Source: Rhizopus sp. PT2906 (Eukaryota > Mucoromycota > Mucoromycetes > Mucorales > Rhizopodaceae). Taken from it: a DNA stretch of 64,000 nt. Below the pieces are notes generated by a model that made no database searches, was not told the origin of the DNA, and was given only the letters and a program-made list of their open reading frames with translations. This document shows positions 10,778 through 20,977 of this stretch, one piece after another; positions within the stretch are counted from its first letter, which is position 1, and every line of letters begins with the position of its first letter. The stretch is taken from assembly GCA_025529335.1 (NCBI GenBank), contig JAMYHX010000067.1, positions 1 through 64,000 of the forward strand, written 5' to 3'. The position numbers and the translations under genes were made by a program.

Positions 10778-12095
10778 TCATTGATTGAGCAATTGATTGC
10801 AGGTGTTTGTCCAGATCCTTGTTATCATGTCGATGTATTCATTTTTTCCAAAGAGTTTTAACATTTCTTCAATAGTAGCTGCAAATTCCCCTTTATCTTG
10901 AAAGTTTTCCAATGTTTTCTTTTCGATAAAAGGATCAGCAAGATTTTTAAATGATTCAAGTACATTCAATGCAATTTTCTGGAATAATAAAGAACCAAGT
11001 TTAGCTTGTGAATCAATTGTTTGTGCAGAATCATAGTCGTATAGTGTCCAAATAGTATATGGTTGATATAGATGGCCAAGCGTGTATGTTGAGCTACATC
11101 TACAACTGGAATACGTCTCTACTCTGTGGAACTTCGATCTCACTTGTTTGCATTGATTCAGTATATCATAAGGGTAAAGCTGAGAGCAACCCTTATTGTT
11201 GAATAGTTTGTCTGCCGTTTCTACAGATCTTTCATAAGGAATATTTTTGTATTCTTTGAAGAAATGAAAACTACTGGTGGGTGGGCTGACGCAAACCACA
11301 GGATACTTTGAGAGTGTACAGCTTGACGTGACAAGTAGGTTACAACTAAAGAATCCAATTACGAGCTTACTTGAGTTGTCGGATTCAAAAAGCTTGACAC
11401 AGGCTAGCTTGTAATGGTAGCTCAAATCTGGGATTGATGAATTGAGGTCTCTCTTTGAATAGCGTTCGTAATGGGGATCAATTGACTTCTTTCTTCCGTA
11501 AGGTTCAACACAGTTGATTATGATAGCTTTTGTTCCATCCAGTATAGTTTTCATTCTTTAACAAGGGCACCATGGAACTGTTGTTTATTAAGAACGTAAG
11601 CAAAGTGTGGTCAGCCTCGTGGTCTTTTGGTGGGCTACTGGGATCAGGTGGAATAGAGAAAATGACCTCTGGCTGCTGTTCATGTAATTCTTGAACATCA
11701 GTTGCATTACCAAGTAGATAGTATGATTGTGGTTCTGATAACAATGCAATCGATGTCGAATTTGTTATATCAATAAGAATCAAGGTCTTTTGTTGGTCTT
11801 CCATATTATATTCCAATCCACCAGCAGCAGCAAGTGTCGCAATAGGTTTGGTAAGTGTCTTCATATCATTTGATGTGCGTTGGGCAGTTTTGATATCGCT
11901 TTTACTGTAAGTTCTGGGCATTTTGGCTTTGAGTGGCGAAATATCATAGTTCGCAACCCTTTTTTCTTTCCTAATCTTTGGTGATCTGTTGTGCCGTTCT
12001 GCATGTATCTTGAAGGTTGAAGTCGACTTTAAATTACTATTGCATTTCGGACAAATAAAACCCACACACAATTTTATTGATGATGTATGAGGCTA
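10778..12095 (-). CDS. C2H2-finger mucoralean ORFan, 5' exon not found
   Basis: Two minus-strand frames join in phase if a 40-nt intron (11595-11556, GTTCTT...TTAAAG) is removed, giving about 420 residues. Otherwise they must be read as a frameshifted pseudogene. The N-terminal part has one C2H2 finger (CPKCNSNLKSTSTFKIHAERH region). The C-terminal part (about 250 aa) has conserved-looking stretches such as AIIINCVEPYGRKKSIDPHY and PVVCVSPPTSSF that I cannot assign. No ATG precedes the finger. The open frame begins just after a CTAG at about 12096 that could be a 3' splice site, so an upstream exon is likely. The gene lies between the DIRS element and another ORF remnant and may itself belong to a repeated family. 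Confidence 0.45.
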
Positions 12096-12182
12096 GAAAT
12101 TGGCTTAATTGATAAAAGGATCGCAACTTAAGAAATGGTACACAAATTCGCTTATGTAATGTAGCTCATTTCATACTCGCAG

Positions 12183-12359
12183 GTGTTTCCAGGCTTTCAA
12201 GAGTATGGTCTCGAAGTGTGGCGCAATGACTTAATGCCAATAAGCTGCGCTTCCATCGTCCCAATTCACAGAATCTACTCTCCCGTCGCTATTATGAAAT
12301 GGTTGCCATTAGAAAACTTGATTGTTGTCATTCCTCGCCAAAGAAAAGTGGCAGCTTAA
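12183..12359 (+). pseudogene. C-terminal ORF remnant with 'IVPIHRIYSPVAI' motif
   Basis: A 58-codon + strand frame ends in TAA at 12357-12359 and begins right after a good 3' splice site (..ATACTCGCAG at 12182). It contains SCASIVPIHRIYSPVAI and ends VVIPRQRKVAA. From memory, a C-terminus of the pattern 'PVHRIYSP...VIPLPRK' recurs in repeated mucoralean ORFs of unknown function; this is recall, not a search result. No upstream exon with a start was found, so I treat it as a fragment. Confidence 0.35.
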
Positions 12360-13253
12360 AAAAGATAAAAAACTAAATTAAATAAGAAGCCCAGCTTTTG
12401 TACCACTAAGTCGCGCGTTTTTTTCTTTTTTCTTGTGATATTTAGATAAAGTCAATAGTTTACAATTACTATTCCTTATGCAAAGTTGAGAAAAAACTTA
12501 TATAAAAACTACATTATAACTCGTATAAAACTGTACCTGCCTTTTTAATTTCGAAATGACCAACTTAATGACTAAAATTGCAAAGAATTCACTTTTTCTT
12601 CATACTTTACGAACAGGTTCTTTAAATGAAACAGAAACGTTTTATTACTTTAAAGCTTACCCTTAAGAGCTGAATAACTTCCATTCAGTCATGAATTCTC
12701 ACATTCCTTCCATTACTCTAATTGACATCTGCTTACCAGCATGTAGCTGAGATTCAATGTTGTTTTTTCTTTAATTTTTTCTAAGTCTTTTTGCTGAAAA
12801 TGCTCCATCTTCTAAATTTAGACAGTTTGTACCATGTCAAAATCCAACTATTGTCTACTTTTTGCATTTTCTCCATGAAAAATATAGATAACTGAGTAGT
12901 TTAAAATATTTTTATACTCTAATTTTTATGCTGAATGTAGGTGTTGCGTTAGGTTGTAAAAAAAAAAGGTTTTAACAGTGTAATTTACATTTCTATACTA
13001 AAAAATTAAGAAAAAAGGAAAGATATCAAACAAACTCCAAGTTTCTTTATATAAACTTGTAGATATTTACCTGAGGTATCGTTTAAAACTTTTCTGATGC
13101 TTTTTCATAAAGAATTCGAAACGTTATTCACTCCAAAGTTCAATCCCAAAAACATCCCGAAAATATACAGAAAACACTCAGCAAAGTCACGTGACCTGCA
13201 CGTGACTTTAATAAATAGGACAATTAAATTATAGCATTCCTTAAAATCAACAA
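12360..13253. other. AT-rich spacer, no supported gene
   Basis: There are no ORFs of note and many A/T runs. The last 70 bp before the tRNA hold two close CACGTG sites (listed separately). Confidence 0.45.
13186..13206. promoter_or_regulatory. paired CACGTG (E-box) motifs upstream of tRNA-Lys
   Basis: GTCACGTGAC (a perfect 10-nt palindrome, 13186-13195) is followed 3 nt later by CACGTGAC (13199-13206). CACGTG is the core bound by bHLH factors (Cbf1, Pho4, USF type). The pair lies 48-68 bp before the tRNA gene. Whether it acts on the tRNA, on a lost gene or on nothing is unknown. Confidence 0.4.
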
Positions 13254-13326
13254 GCCCGGTTAGCTCAGTTGGAAGAGCGTCAGACTTTTAATCTGAATGT
13301 CGGGGGTTCGAGCCCCCCATCGGGCG
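13254..13326 (+). tRNA. tRNA-Lys (UUU)
   Basis: A 73-nt cloverleaf can be folded by eye. The 7-bp acceptor stem is GCCCGGT with ATCGGGC (one G-U), followed by discriminator G. The D arm contains TAGCTCAGTTGG. The anticodon stem CAGA/TCTG encloses loop CTTTTAA with anticodon TTT. The T arm is GGGGG-TTCGAGC-CCCCC. There is no intron. The A-box (TAGCTCAGTTGG) and B-box (GGTTCGAGCC) are both intact, so it should be functional. It lies in a transposon-rich stretch with repeat-like AT-rich DNA directly downstream. Confidence 0.95.
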
Positions 13327-14290
13327 ATGTTTTAAAAATAATTCGAAGTTCGAGAACAGAACTCCGAATTGTTGTTTTTTATCCAGCGTTGGTCGAAGTT
13401 TATATTTATTTCTTCTGTAACACTGATTCCCTTTTTGGTATCTTTGTACTGTTGTAACGAAAGCGGAGTTGAAACTGATGAATTTCGTGACCCTCACGAA
13501 CTTCATGAGGCAGACGAACTTCATGACCCGTGATACCCTTTTTGGTATCTTGTACTCTGCATGTCTTATGCAAGTTTTTATGATTTATGATTTATGAATT
13601 TATCATTTATCATTTATCATTTATTATTTATCGTTTATCATTTATCATTTATTTTATATTGCATATTTACTTATCCAAATAGTATAAATATCCCCAAATC
13701 ATTCTCGAAATAAACAACATCTTAAGACTTAATCTTCTGATCACAATAACTTTTCTTATATCTTAAGCAACATTTTGCTTATATAACTTCTTTATTTTAT
13801 CTTTTTATTTTATCTTTCAAGACTTAGTATTATATTGCTCTATATTGATCTTATATAAAGATCTGGTGATCACTACAATAACAAATCCTATTTATAAAAC
13901 TTACTTTTAACCTTGCTACTAACACTTTGCCCCTTACTAACACCCAGTAACAGTACCACAAGATCAATACTGAGAGGGTAAATATCAAATATCTTTTGTT
14001 ACACCAGCCACCAAAAATGGAAATATGCCAAATGAACTTCAACTCATGGAATGAACTTCAGTTCATCAAATGAAACTTAAATCACCTTATCAAAAATTAG
14101 TATAAATAACCTTTGGTTATTCTCTTTGTTCACTTTACTTCACTATTGCTTTTACTCTACTTTTACTTCACTTTTTACTTACCTTTTATTTTACTTTACT
14201 TTCTATATTTTTATATTTTATCCAATAAATCTTATTCTGTGCCTAAATTAAGCCTCTGATACAGTGCTTCCAACAAGCAATGTCGCAGTC
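13327..14290. repeat. AT-rich repeat tract with LTR-like features
   Basis: The tract has no coding frame. It holds two near-identical copies of a ~20-nt unit around CCTTTTTGGTATCTT (near 13428 and 13535); repeated GAACTTCA-type words (13498, 13516, 14034, 14053); a heptamer microsatellite (13590-13655); and TATA-like GTATAAATA words near 13681 and 14100. The pattern is compatible with degraded LTR or MITE sequence next to a tRNA gene, a frequent target for retroelements. I could not define element ends. Confidence 0.4.
13590..13655 (+). repeat. imperfect heptamer microsatellite (TTTATCA)n
   Basis: About eight imperfect copies of TTTATCA/TTTATGA follow one another (e.g. TTTATCATTTATCATTTAT), preceded by TTTATGATTTATGA from 13577. 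Confidence 0.7.
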
Positions 14291-14300
14291 AGTCAAAGAC

Positions 14301-15784
14301 GAAGTCGTTGGTTGGTCAAAATCAATTTCGCACTTTTGGAAATGGAGGTCGTATTTTTAGAAACCATGTCGTTTGCATTTGAAAATGATGTCGTGTTACG
14401 ATGATTTCTTGACACTCGAAAAAATATAAAAATGAGATCTTTCTTCTCCTGAGTCTGTTTTTTTCTTTTCTTCAATTGCTTAAGTTTTAACATGAGTACA
14501 ATATTTTTATTTGAAGATGGGCATGGAAATGTTGTTGATGAGAATGGAGGTCCTGAACCCATGAAATGTATTGTTGATCAGAACAAGTTCATTGTAGAGC
14601 CGATTGCGACTCACAGTGAGTACTTGAAAAATATGCCCTCTAGTGAATCTTCATCTGTTTGTTCAATGCTGACAGAAGAGCCAAAAGACGAAGACATTCG
14701 TATGAAAGAGGTAAGCACAAAGCGCGATTATGTACGCTATTCCCTCCAAGATAAGGTTCGCTTTTTCGACCTGAAGATTGAAAAGTGTATGAGCGCATCA
14801 GCTGCAGTGAAGCAGTTGGGCATTCACATTCGGGCTGCTTAGAGATGGGTTAAACAGTACAATATGTGTCCTGATAGTATTTTTGAGGTTTGTAAGCAAA
14901 TTGGTCGTAAATGTATCTTGAGCAAAGAGCATAAAACAGCTGTTATCAATTTTATTGATAGTAACCCTTCTGCTTCTGTTGTTGAAGTAACCGAGCATTT
15001 GTTGAATCGGTTCGACGATCTGAAAATTTGACGTAGCACTGTTTACAATTTCATGAAAAGTGAATGCAACCTTTCGTTAAAGAAGGCTGACTTTCATTCT
15101 GTTGAAAGGAACAGTCCAGCAAAGGTTGAAGAGAGACATGATTGGGTTCGTAATTGGGAAAATAGTGATATGAATTTTTTGATGAATTGCGTGTTTCTTG
15201 ACGAGTCAGCTTTCGATATCAATATGAAACGCTCTAGGGCTTGGTCCAAAAAAGGTACGCGTGCCATTGTTACCCGACCAGTAACGAGAGCAAACACGAT
15301 GTCGATATTGGGTGCCATTTCTGCTGAAGGTTTGATTACAATTGGTGTCAAAAACCGAGACCAGCGAAGAAGAGAAAGGCTGAAGGATACATAAGCTCAG
15401 GTACCGTAACGGGTCATTATATCAGTTTCTTTAAAATGACTCTTGATGAAATGGACAAGCATCCTCACATGAAAGGCTACTATGTAGTCATGGATAATGC
15501 ACCAATCCACACACATAAAGTATATTGAGTATCGAGGATATAAATGCGTGTATCTTCCTACTTACTCCCCTGAGCTTAACCCAATAGAACAGTTCTGGGC
15601 AGTAGCAAAGAGTAAGGTTAAGCGTCATAGGTTTTTTGCAGAAAGACGCTTTATCAAAAAGAATCACGGAAACTTGCAATAGTGTGGAGAAAAGTCATTT
15701 CCGAGGTTTCGTTTCGCATTCTTACAACTGCTTGGATAAATGTCGAAACAAAGTGTCCATATAATGGCAACCAACGACTTCATC
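14301..15784 (+). mobile_element. decayed Tc1/mariner (IS630-type) DNA transposon
   Basis: Terminal inverted repeats are visible. The left copy begins GAAGTCGTTGGTTG at 14301-14314. The exact complement, CAACCAACGACTTC, stands at 15768-15781, within a slightly longer match (GAYGAAGTCGTTGGTTG). Between them lies a degraded transposase read on the + strand. A second, weaker matching block (CACTTT) follows inside each repeat. I did not see a clean TA target duplication, so the outer limits may extend somewhat further. Confidence 0.75.
14492..15682 (+). pseudogene. Tc1/mariner transposase pseudogene
   Basis: The frame starts at ATG 14492 with an acidic N-terminus, then a helix-turn-helix-like region (DKVRFFDLKIEK..SASAAVKQLG). 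The catalytic core is recognisable: the first Asp in NCVFLDESAFD (about 15200), the second in YYVVMDNAPIH (about 15490), and the Glu in YSPELNPIEQFWAVAKSKVK (about 15590). In-frame stops occur near 14841, 15029 and 15393, and the frame shifts between the second Asp and the Glu block. The copy cannot encode an active enzyme. The spacing of the second Asp and Glu is about 34 residues by eye, as in the Tc1 group. Confidence 0.75.
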
Positions 15785-16640
15785 AAAAGGCAACAATACA
15801 GAAGTAAGAACCACGTAAGTATCAATCAGGTAAGTAATTAGCAATTTTATATCACTTTTTTAAGAGTATTACATCGACTGTCAGTCATTTTATGAGCGAC
15901 CGTGAAAAGTAAAAAGCAAACTGATTTGCACAACGCCAGCAATACGAAAAAAAAAAAAAAAATGAAAACCAGGCAAGTTGTGTCGTTACAGCTGACAGAA
16001 AGTGTTGCAGGCTAAGTTATTGGGATTAGTTCTGGGAATATAAAGGACAAAAGTGCAAATCTATTGCGTTCTAATTTTATTGATACATCTGCGCCAAATA
16101 GATTTTGAAACTAGACCAAAAAGCAAGTATGTACAATGTGTCGAAAGGCTTGGGTCTACCATCTTTGCAATGGTTCTAATTGTCCAATTCTCCATAAAAA
16201 AAAAGACACTGTTAGTGTGCCGTATCCATAAACATTACGAAAATGGAGACTGCTTAACTATTGCTCCCGGTTTTGTAGCGAAACCCAATGTAAGTCCGTT
16301 CAACGACGATGCATACACCAGTAACATAGACGTTCATCTCCAGTCTTACAAAAGCAAGGCCTTCGCTGACTACTAACCTCACTGCAACTTCACAATTGTA
16401 GTCCAAATCAGTCTCTTACCATCATTACCTTTCAACCGAAAGATTTAAGCCAAAGGAATAAAGAAAAACAAAACATTCCAGCAATCATGCGAAATTTTCA
16501 CAAAAATTGCCGATTCAAAGTTCATTGTGACTTTTTTCTTCTTTTGCAGTGTAGGTTACTGTATGTTTCTTCCTTGAAATGCCACCCAAAAAAAAGTCGT
16601 CGGCATCTACACTCTCCAGAAAGAAGCCAAAGATTTCAGT
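15785..16640. other. transposon-flanking sequence with uncertain ORFs
   Basis: A 107-codon + strand frame (16053-16376) has no recognised motif. A second short frame (about 16579-16695) starts with MPPKKKSSASTLSRKK. I recall MPPK-type basic starts from mucoralean transposase-like ORFs, but this frame stops after about 39 residues, where the gypsy frame begins to be readable. No confident gene. Confidence 0.3.
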
Positions 16641-16654
16641 ACCAGACGATACAC

Positions 16655-16990
16655 AACACTCGAGTGCATTCGTTCAAGAAGGAATTTCAGATTGGTGAAC
16701 AAGTACTACTAAAGGAAGAAATTCTAGAGAATAAGTTCAGTGACAAATGGTCTGGTCCATACACTATTGCTCAAATACTCAAAAATGGTACTTATCTATT
16801 AGAGGGTCCTAATCGCGTTCGTCTATGAAAGGCTGTCAATGGCGATTCACTTAAACCCTACATGGAATCCAAGTTTATGATACCGGATGTAACTACTGCT
16901 AGAGCAAATGAGTATTTCAAGACGTGGGTAAATGCAAGAAAAGACGTGCCCTCTACTCACTCAAGGCGAGTTTAGGGGGGGATATTGACA
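16655..16990 (+). mobile_element. Ty3/gypsy pol C-terminal end, polypurine tract and probable 3' LTR start
   Basis: The frame reads the chromo-like C-terminal integrase tail of gypsy pol: EFQIGEQVLLKEE, FSDKWSGPYTIAQILKNGTY, VNGDSLKPY, with a stop within it (16826-16828). It is followed by a polypurine tract ending AGGGGGGGATA (about 16973-16984) and then TGACAGTATG..., a plausible start of a 3' LTR at ~16986. The integrase core that should precede the tail is absent here, so this is a 3' remnant. Confidence 0.6.
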
Positions 16991-18229
16991 GTATGCTGGT
17001 CATGTTTGGTGGTAAACTCTTCTTGAGTGTGGGCACGTGATATTCAGGTGACCTGGTGTACGGTGACTCTTGGTGTGTCCCCTTTGGTGTTAAAGAAGTA
17101 TACTCTGAAGGGTGAAGCAAGAAGACCTTGACGAAAAAGGAAAAAGTAAGAGAATAAATTTGGCTTGGATGGGAACGGTGTGTTCGTAGTGGTTCCGATG
17201 TGCTTTCGATGACTACGTTACGAATTGGTTTCTATTGGTGGAAATATATTCCCAAATTTGGTATTTTCTTGTTTCCTTGTTGCTGGTCTGGTTGCTCTCA
17301 TCTCACCTCATAAAATATCACTATGGTTACCATCGTCTATCGCTGCCCCCATCATCAAACGATATTTATTCACTTCATGGCCTGTTTTTATTGTTTACTT
17401 TTGTAATCCCTTATCTTAATTATTTTATCATGTCATTTTTTTTTGTCTTTATTCAATACGTATAAATATCTAAATTGTTGTATAATAAAACAGTGTCGTT
17501 ATCTCTACGAATACATATAATCAACTTACCTGATTATCCCCAAACCTTTTATTCTTTTAAGATTACTTCAATAATGACTTCACTTTTCGAATTTATTATT
17601 GCGAACACTTCCCTTTACAACTATTATCGATTCTATCTTCTAGTGCCAATTGTGCGAAGTAGGTTTTTTCAGTCGGCCTTGGTTCTCGTAGCAATTGAAG
17701 TGAAATTAATAGACATCTATAATAGTTACCCCAGTTGGTTCTCTGTTTTATCCCTTGCTTCAAAAAGAGTACCTTCTCCCTTAGTACATTTTCATTTTGG
17801 TGCGGCTAGGGTGGATTTTCCTTAATCATTTACGTGTACTTTGGGTTCTACCTGACAAATATTTTTTTTTTTTTTTTTACTGCTTGTTATTTTCCATTTT
17901 ATTTTTGCTTGTAACTTTTAACTATTGTGATATTTCTGGTATTTGTGTATAAGAACAGTAGGAGTCAATAGCTAACAATTACTATTCTTTATTCAAAGTT
18001 GAGAGAAGAACTAATAAATGAGGGTACGACCTGAATATAAATGAGGGATGACGACTACAGATATCTGACATCGTCTATTAGCTGAGAATGAGTAAATAGA
18101 GAATTAAGAGATGTGTGATCTATGTAAACACGACATAACCTTCTATTTTTGTAATTTTTTTTCCTCTTTTTATTCCTTATATTCTTTAAAATTTTCTCTC
18201 TTAAAACTACTATAGGGGGTGATGCAATT
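16986..18229. other. probable LTR-derived non-coding sequence
   Basis: This sequence follows the gypsy polypurine tract, has a TATA-like GTATAAATATC near 17460 and long T runs (17861-17878), and no assignable ORF; the frames at 17225-17825 are hydrophobic chance readings of T-rich DNA. The 3' end of an LTR could not be fixed because the partner LTR was not found. Confidence 0.35.
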
Positions 18230-18514
18230 ATGAAAGTTGGTGGTTTGATAAGGTTCATTGATCAGCATGAAGTTACCGACCCAGTGCCTACATGTGACAG
18301 ATTAAATAGAAGCTGGAAAATGGTAAAGAGGGAAGATGATTCAATAACAGAAATTATCTGTAGTGAGCTTTTTATTGAAGAACTCATGGCTAACAAGAAT
18401 TATAAAACTTATAAAAACGGCAATTGTTATTGTCTCTACTTTGATGAAACAGAACAAGCATTAAAATCAACAAGAGAACAATATAACATAATTGAACAAT
18501 TAAAAAGGCACTAA
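18230..18514 (+). CDS. short ORF of unknown function
   Basis: A 94-codon frame from ATG 18230 encodes a hydrophilic, mixed-charge protein (MKVGGLIRFIDQHEV...) with four Cys and no motif that I recognise. It stands between gypsy remnants and could be part of an ORFan pseudogene or a chance frame. A (TTA)n-rich microsatellite follows the stop. Confidence 0.25.
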   Translation: MKVGGLIRFIDQHEVTDPVPTCDRLNRSWKMVKREDDSITEIICSELFIEELMANKNYKTYKNGNCYCLYFDETEQALKSTREQYNIIEQLKRH

Positions 18515-18779
18515 TATAATGCTGTAAATAATAAAAAAAAAAATTATTATTATTATTATTCCTATTCTTATCCTTATCCTTTTCTTGATATATTATACAC
18601 TTAAATAAATTCATACCTATTCTTTCCATTATTCTTTTTCCTTTACCCTTGCCAAAAATCCTTGGTGCTAAACTTCTTATTCTTGTCCAGTCTCTATTGG
18701 TGGAAAATAATAGTACAATCAAGAGTGATAATTTCCTTTGGGCATCTCTCGTTTACCTTAATTCGATGGAATTCTCTTG

Positions 18780-19795
18780 GTATCTGGCGCTGTTTTACTA
18801 TTTATGGGACTACTCATATCCTGAAGGGGCTAATAAAATTATCAAGCAAAAGATACGAAGGCATGCTAGTAAATACAGTATCTACGGTGATTATTTGATC
18901 GAGAGGTCATCTAGAAAACAAGTATTACATGATGGGAACGTCCGCGAAATCTTACTAGGAATTCATCAAGAAAGCCACTTTGATCCCACACAGTTGTTTC
19001 GTCAGGTTGAACCATTGTTCGTGTATAAGAAAAAACTTTATCAAGCTTCTAAGGAAATAGCTAAAGGTTGCGAGACGTGTCAGGTTCGAGCTCGACCAGT
19101 CTTTAAACGACGAAATCTAGCCAGTCCTATGAAGACGCCTTCAACTCCATTTTTTATGGTTGGATGTGACGCAGTTGGTCCTTTGGACGTCACCACACAA
19201 GGAAATAAGTACATTCTGACTGCTGTTGACTGTTTAACTAGATGGCCGATGGCGATGGCGGTTCCCAATATAACTGAAGGGACTACAGTCAAGTTCTATT
19301 ATCAAGCGATCATCTCACAACACGGCGTTCCTAACTATATTCTAACGGATCGAGGTTCTAATTTCGTCTCTCACTATACCAAGGCTGTACTAAAACAATT
19401 TGGATGTCGCTCACGCTCTACTACTACCTTCAGACCTCAGTCGAATGGGTTATGTGAAAGACTTAACCAAACGCTCTGTCGAACTATTGCTAAGATTGCT
19501 AGGGATAAGAACGAGAGACACGAATGGGATAAATATATACATCAAGCCTTATTGGTTATTCGTACCTTGACAAATGCTTCTACTAAGTTTTCGCCTAGTC
19601 AATTACTTTATGGATATCAGATGGTCACCCCTTACACTTGGCAAGCCCCCATGCTAGACTTCGTAGAAGGTGAATATGAACAAGACGTAGCTGCTCGTGT
19701 ACAATTTGTTCAGGAAGAATTGGTCAAAATAAGGGGTATGGCCCGTGAAGCTTCTGATAAAGCAAAGGAAAAACGTGCAATTCATTACAATGGTG
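18780..19795 (+). mobile_element. Ty3/gypsy integrase domain with intact DD35E triad
   Basis: Within one long open frame, the N-terminal HHCC zinc module (IHQESHFD...GCETCQ) precedes an rve core. The catalytic residues are Asp 19168-19170 (VGCDAVGPL), Asp 19348-19350 (ILTDRGSNF) and Glu 19456-19458 (NGLCERLNQT). The spacing is 60 codons and then 36 codons, i.e. D-x35-E for the second pair. QLLYG and the GKAxxKRAIHYN-like region follow. No reverse transcriptase, protease or LTR belonging to it is recognisable upstream. At about 19795 (after HYNGAW) the similarity to gypsy pol ends abruptly although the frame stays open to 20076. This is a truncated but otherwise well-preserved integrase. Confidence 0.8.
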
Positions 19796-19997
19796 CTTGG
19801 ACAACCTACGCCATCTTACTTTTAGAAAGTTTATTGAAAAGTTCCAATGCTTGGACAAGTGTAGTTCGCAACAACGATACCTCAATATTCTCTCAAAGTA
19901 TATCAGTAACACTCAACATTACGAACGCGTTAGAATGGAGTACAAGTCTTGGACTGGTTCTGCTGATTATCAACGATTTTAGAACGAGCAAGAGGAA

Positions 19998-20741
19998 TTG
20001 TATATCATATTGCGAACAGATGAAGCTCGCACAAAGTTTATTGGCTCTGTTACTGAACACAGGTTGCGAAGTCTGAATGCTAAGGCCAATACTGTTGCCC
20101 GAGAAACACTCGATGGTGCTGACGATCAAGAAACTACCGATGATACTACTGAATACCAAGAAACAGCTTGTACTATTGACACTCAAGAAAATATCAATGC
20201 GAATGATGCTCAAGAAACAACCGACGACAACTCTCTCAGCGACGATGATAGAAGTTGCCAGCTTTACCCGACCTCGTCCATCACCAGCAACAATGATGCC
20301 AATGTTAATTCAGACAATATCAATGCTAACCCCTGGATCTTCCGCGGGAAAAACATTACTCTCATGTTCGAGAATTATAAGTCAGTTGTCCATGATTTGA
20401 TCAACAAACACACAAAACTTCCGCTTGAATCCTATATCAATGAATTGGCAGCTTTATCGCATATTTTGATCTTAAACAAGCATCAGCACAGTTCTATTGC
20501 CACGAAGGTATTTTCCATTGAATTATTGGAAGAATTAGCAGCGTCTTTGTCTTCCGAATCGATGAACTACAATCTCGATTTCAATGATCAGCATTATATG
20601 ACGCTCACAAAAACCATCACGAATCTTAGCATGTCAATTAAAACAAGAGAGCAAGCCATTGTTGAACTTACAGTCATGTCTGCTGATATGGATTATGGTC
20701 CTAGGCGTCTTGTTCGTGAAAGACAACAATGGCATCAGTGA
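19998..20741 (+). CDS. mucoralean ORFan, paralogue of a fragment at 45 kb
   Basis: A 247-codon frame (the first codon read as a start may not be the true start). The N-terminal half is low-complexity with repeated QETTDD/QENINAND units. The C-terminal half contains YINELAALSHILILNKHQHS and FSIELLEELAASL. A clearly related segment, ELAALNHILILKPLQHS followed by a VFTDEHIKHI stretch, can be read on the minus strand near 44.9-45.1 kb. The frame overlaps the tail of the integrase frame and may be an old gene into which gypsy inserted, or a chimera. Function unknown. Possibly linked to the two short frames downstream by splicing. Confidence 0.4.
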   Translation: MYIILRTDEARTKFIGSVTEHRLRSLNAKANTVARETLDGADDQETTDDTTEYQETACTIDTQENINANDAQETTDDNSLSDDDRSCQLYPTSSITSNNDANVNSDNINANPWIFRGKNITLMFENYKSVVHDLINKHTKLPLESYINELAALSHILILNKHQHSSIATKVFSIELLEELAASLSSESMNYNLDFNDQHYMTLTKTITNLSMSIKTREQAIVELTVMSADMDYGPRRLVRERQQWHQ

Positions 20742-20977
20742 AAGCGAACTATAGAGTACTTACTTTGACCCTCTACTTTCATGCTTAATCTGTGATCCGG
20801 ATAGGCTTGTACATTTACGTTGGACGAATTTCATTCCAATCGAAGGTGGAAAATTGTGACCAGATGCAATCATCGCCAAAAAACAATAACTCGAGTATGA
20901 TGGCAGTGTTGGGCACGGCGAAGTGAAAGTGAATCAAGGCAACACAAGCAAATAGTGTTTCCCTGAAAATAATTGAC

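Noticed and set aside
13577..13655. Possible CRISPR-like or satellite array
   Set aside because: The units are only 7 nt without spacers; it is a simple microsatellite.
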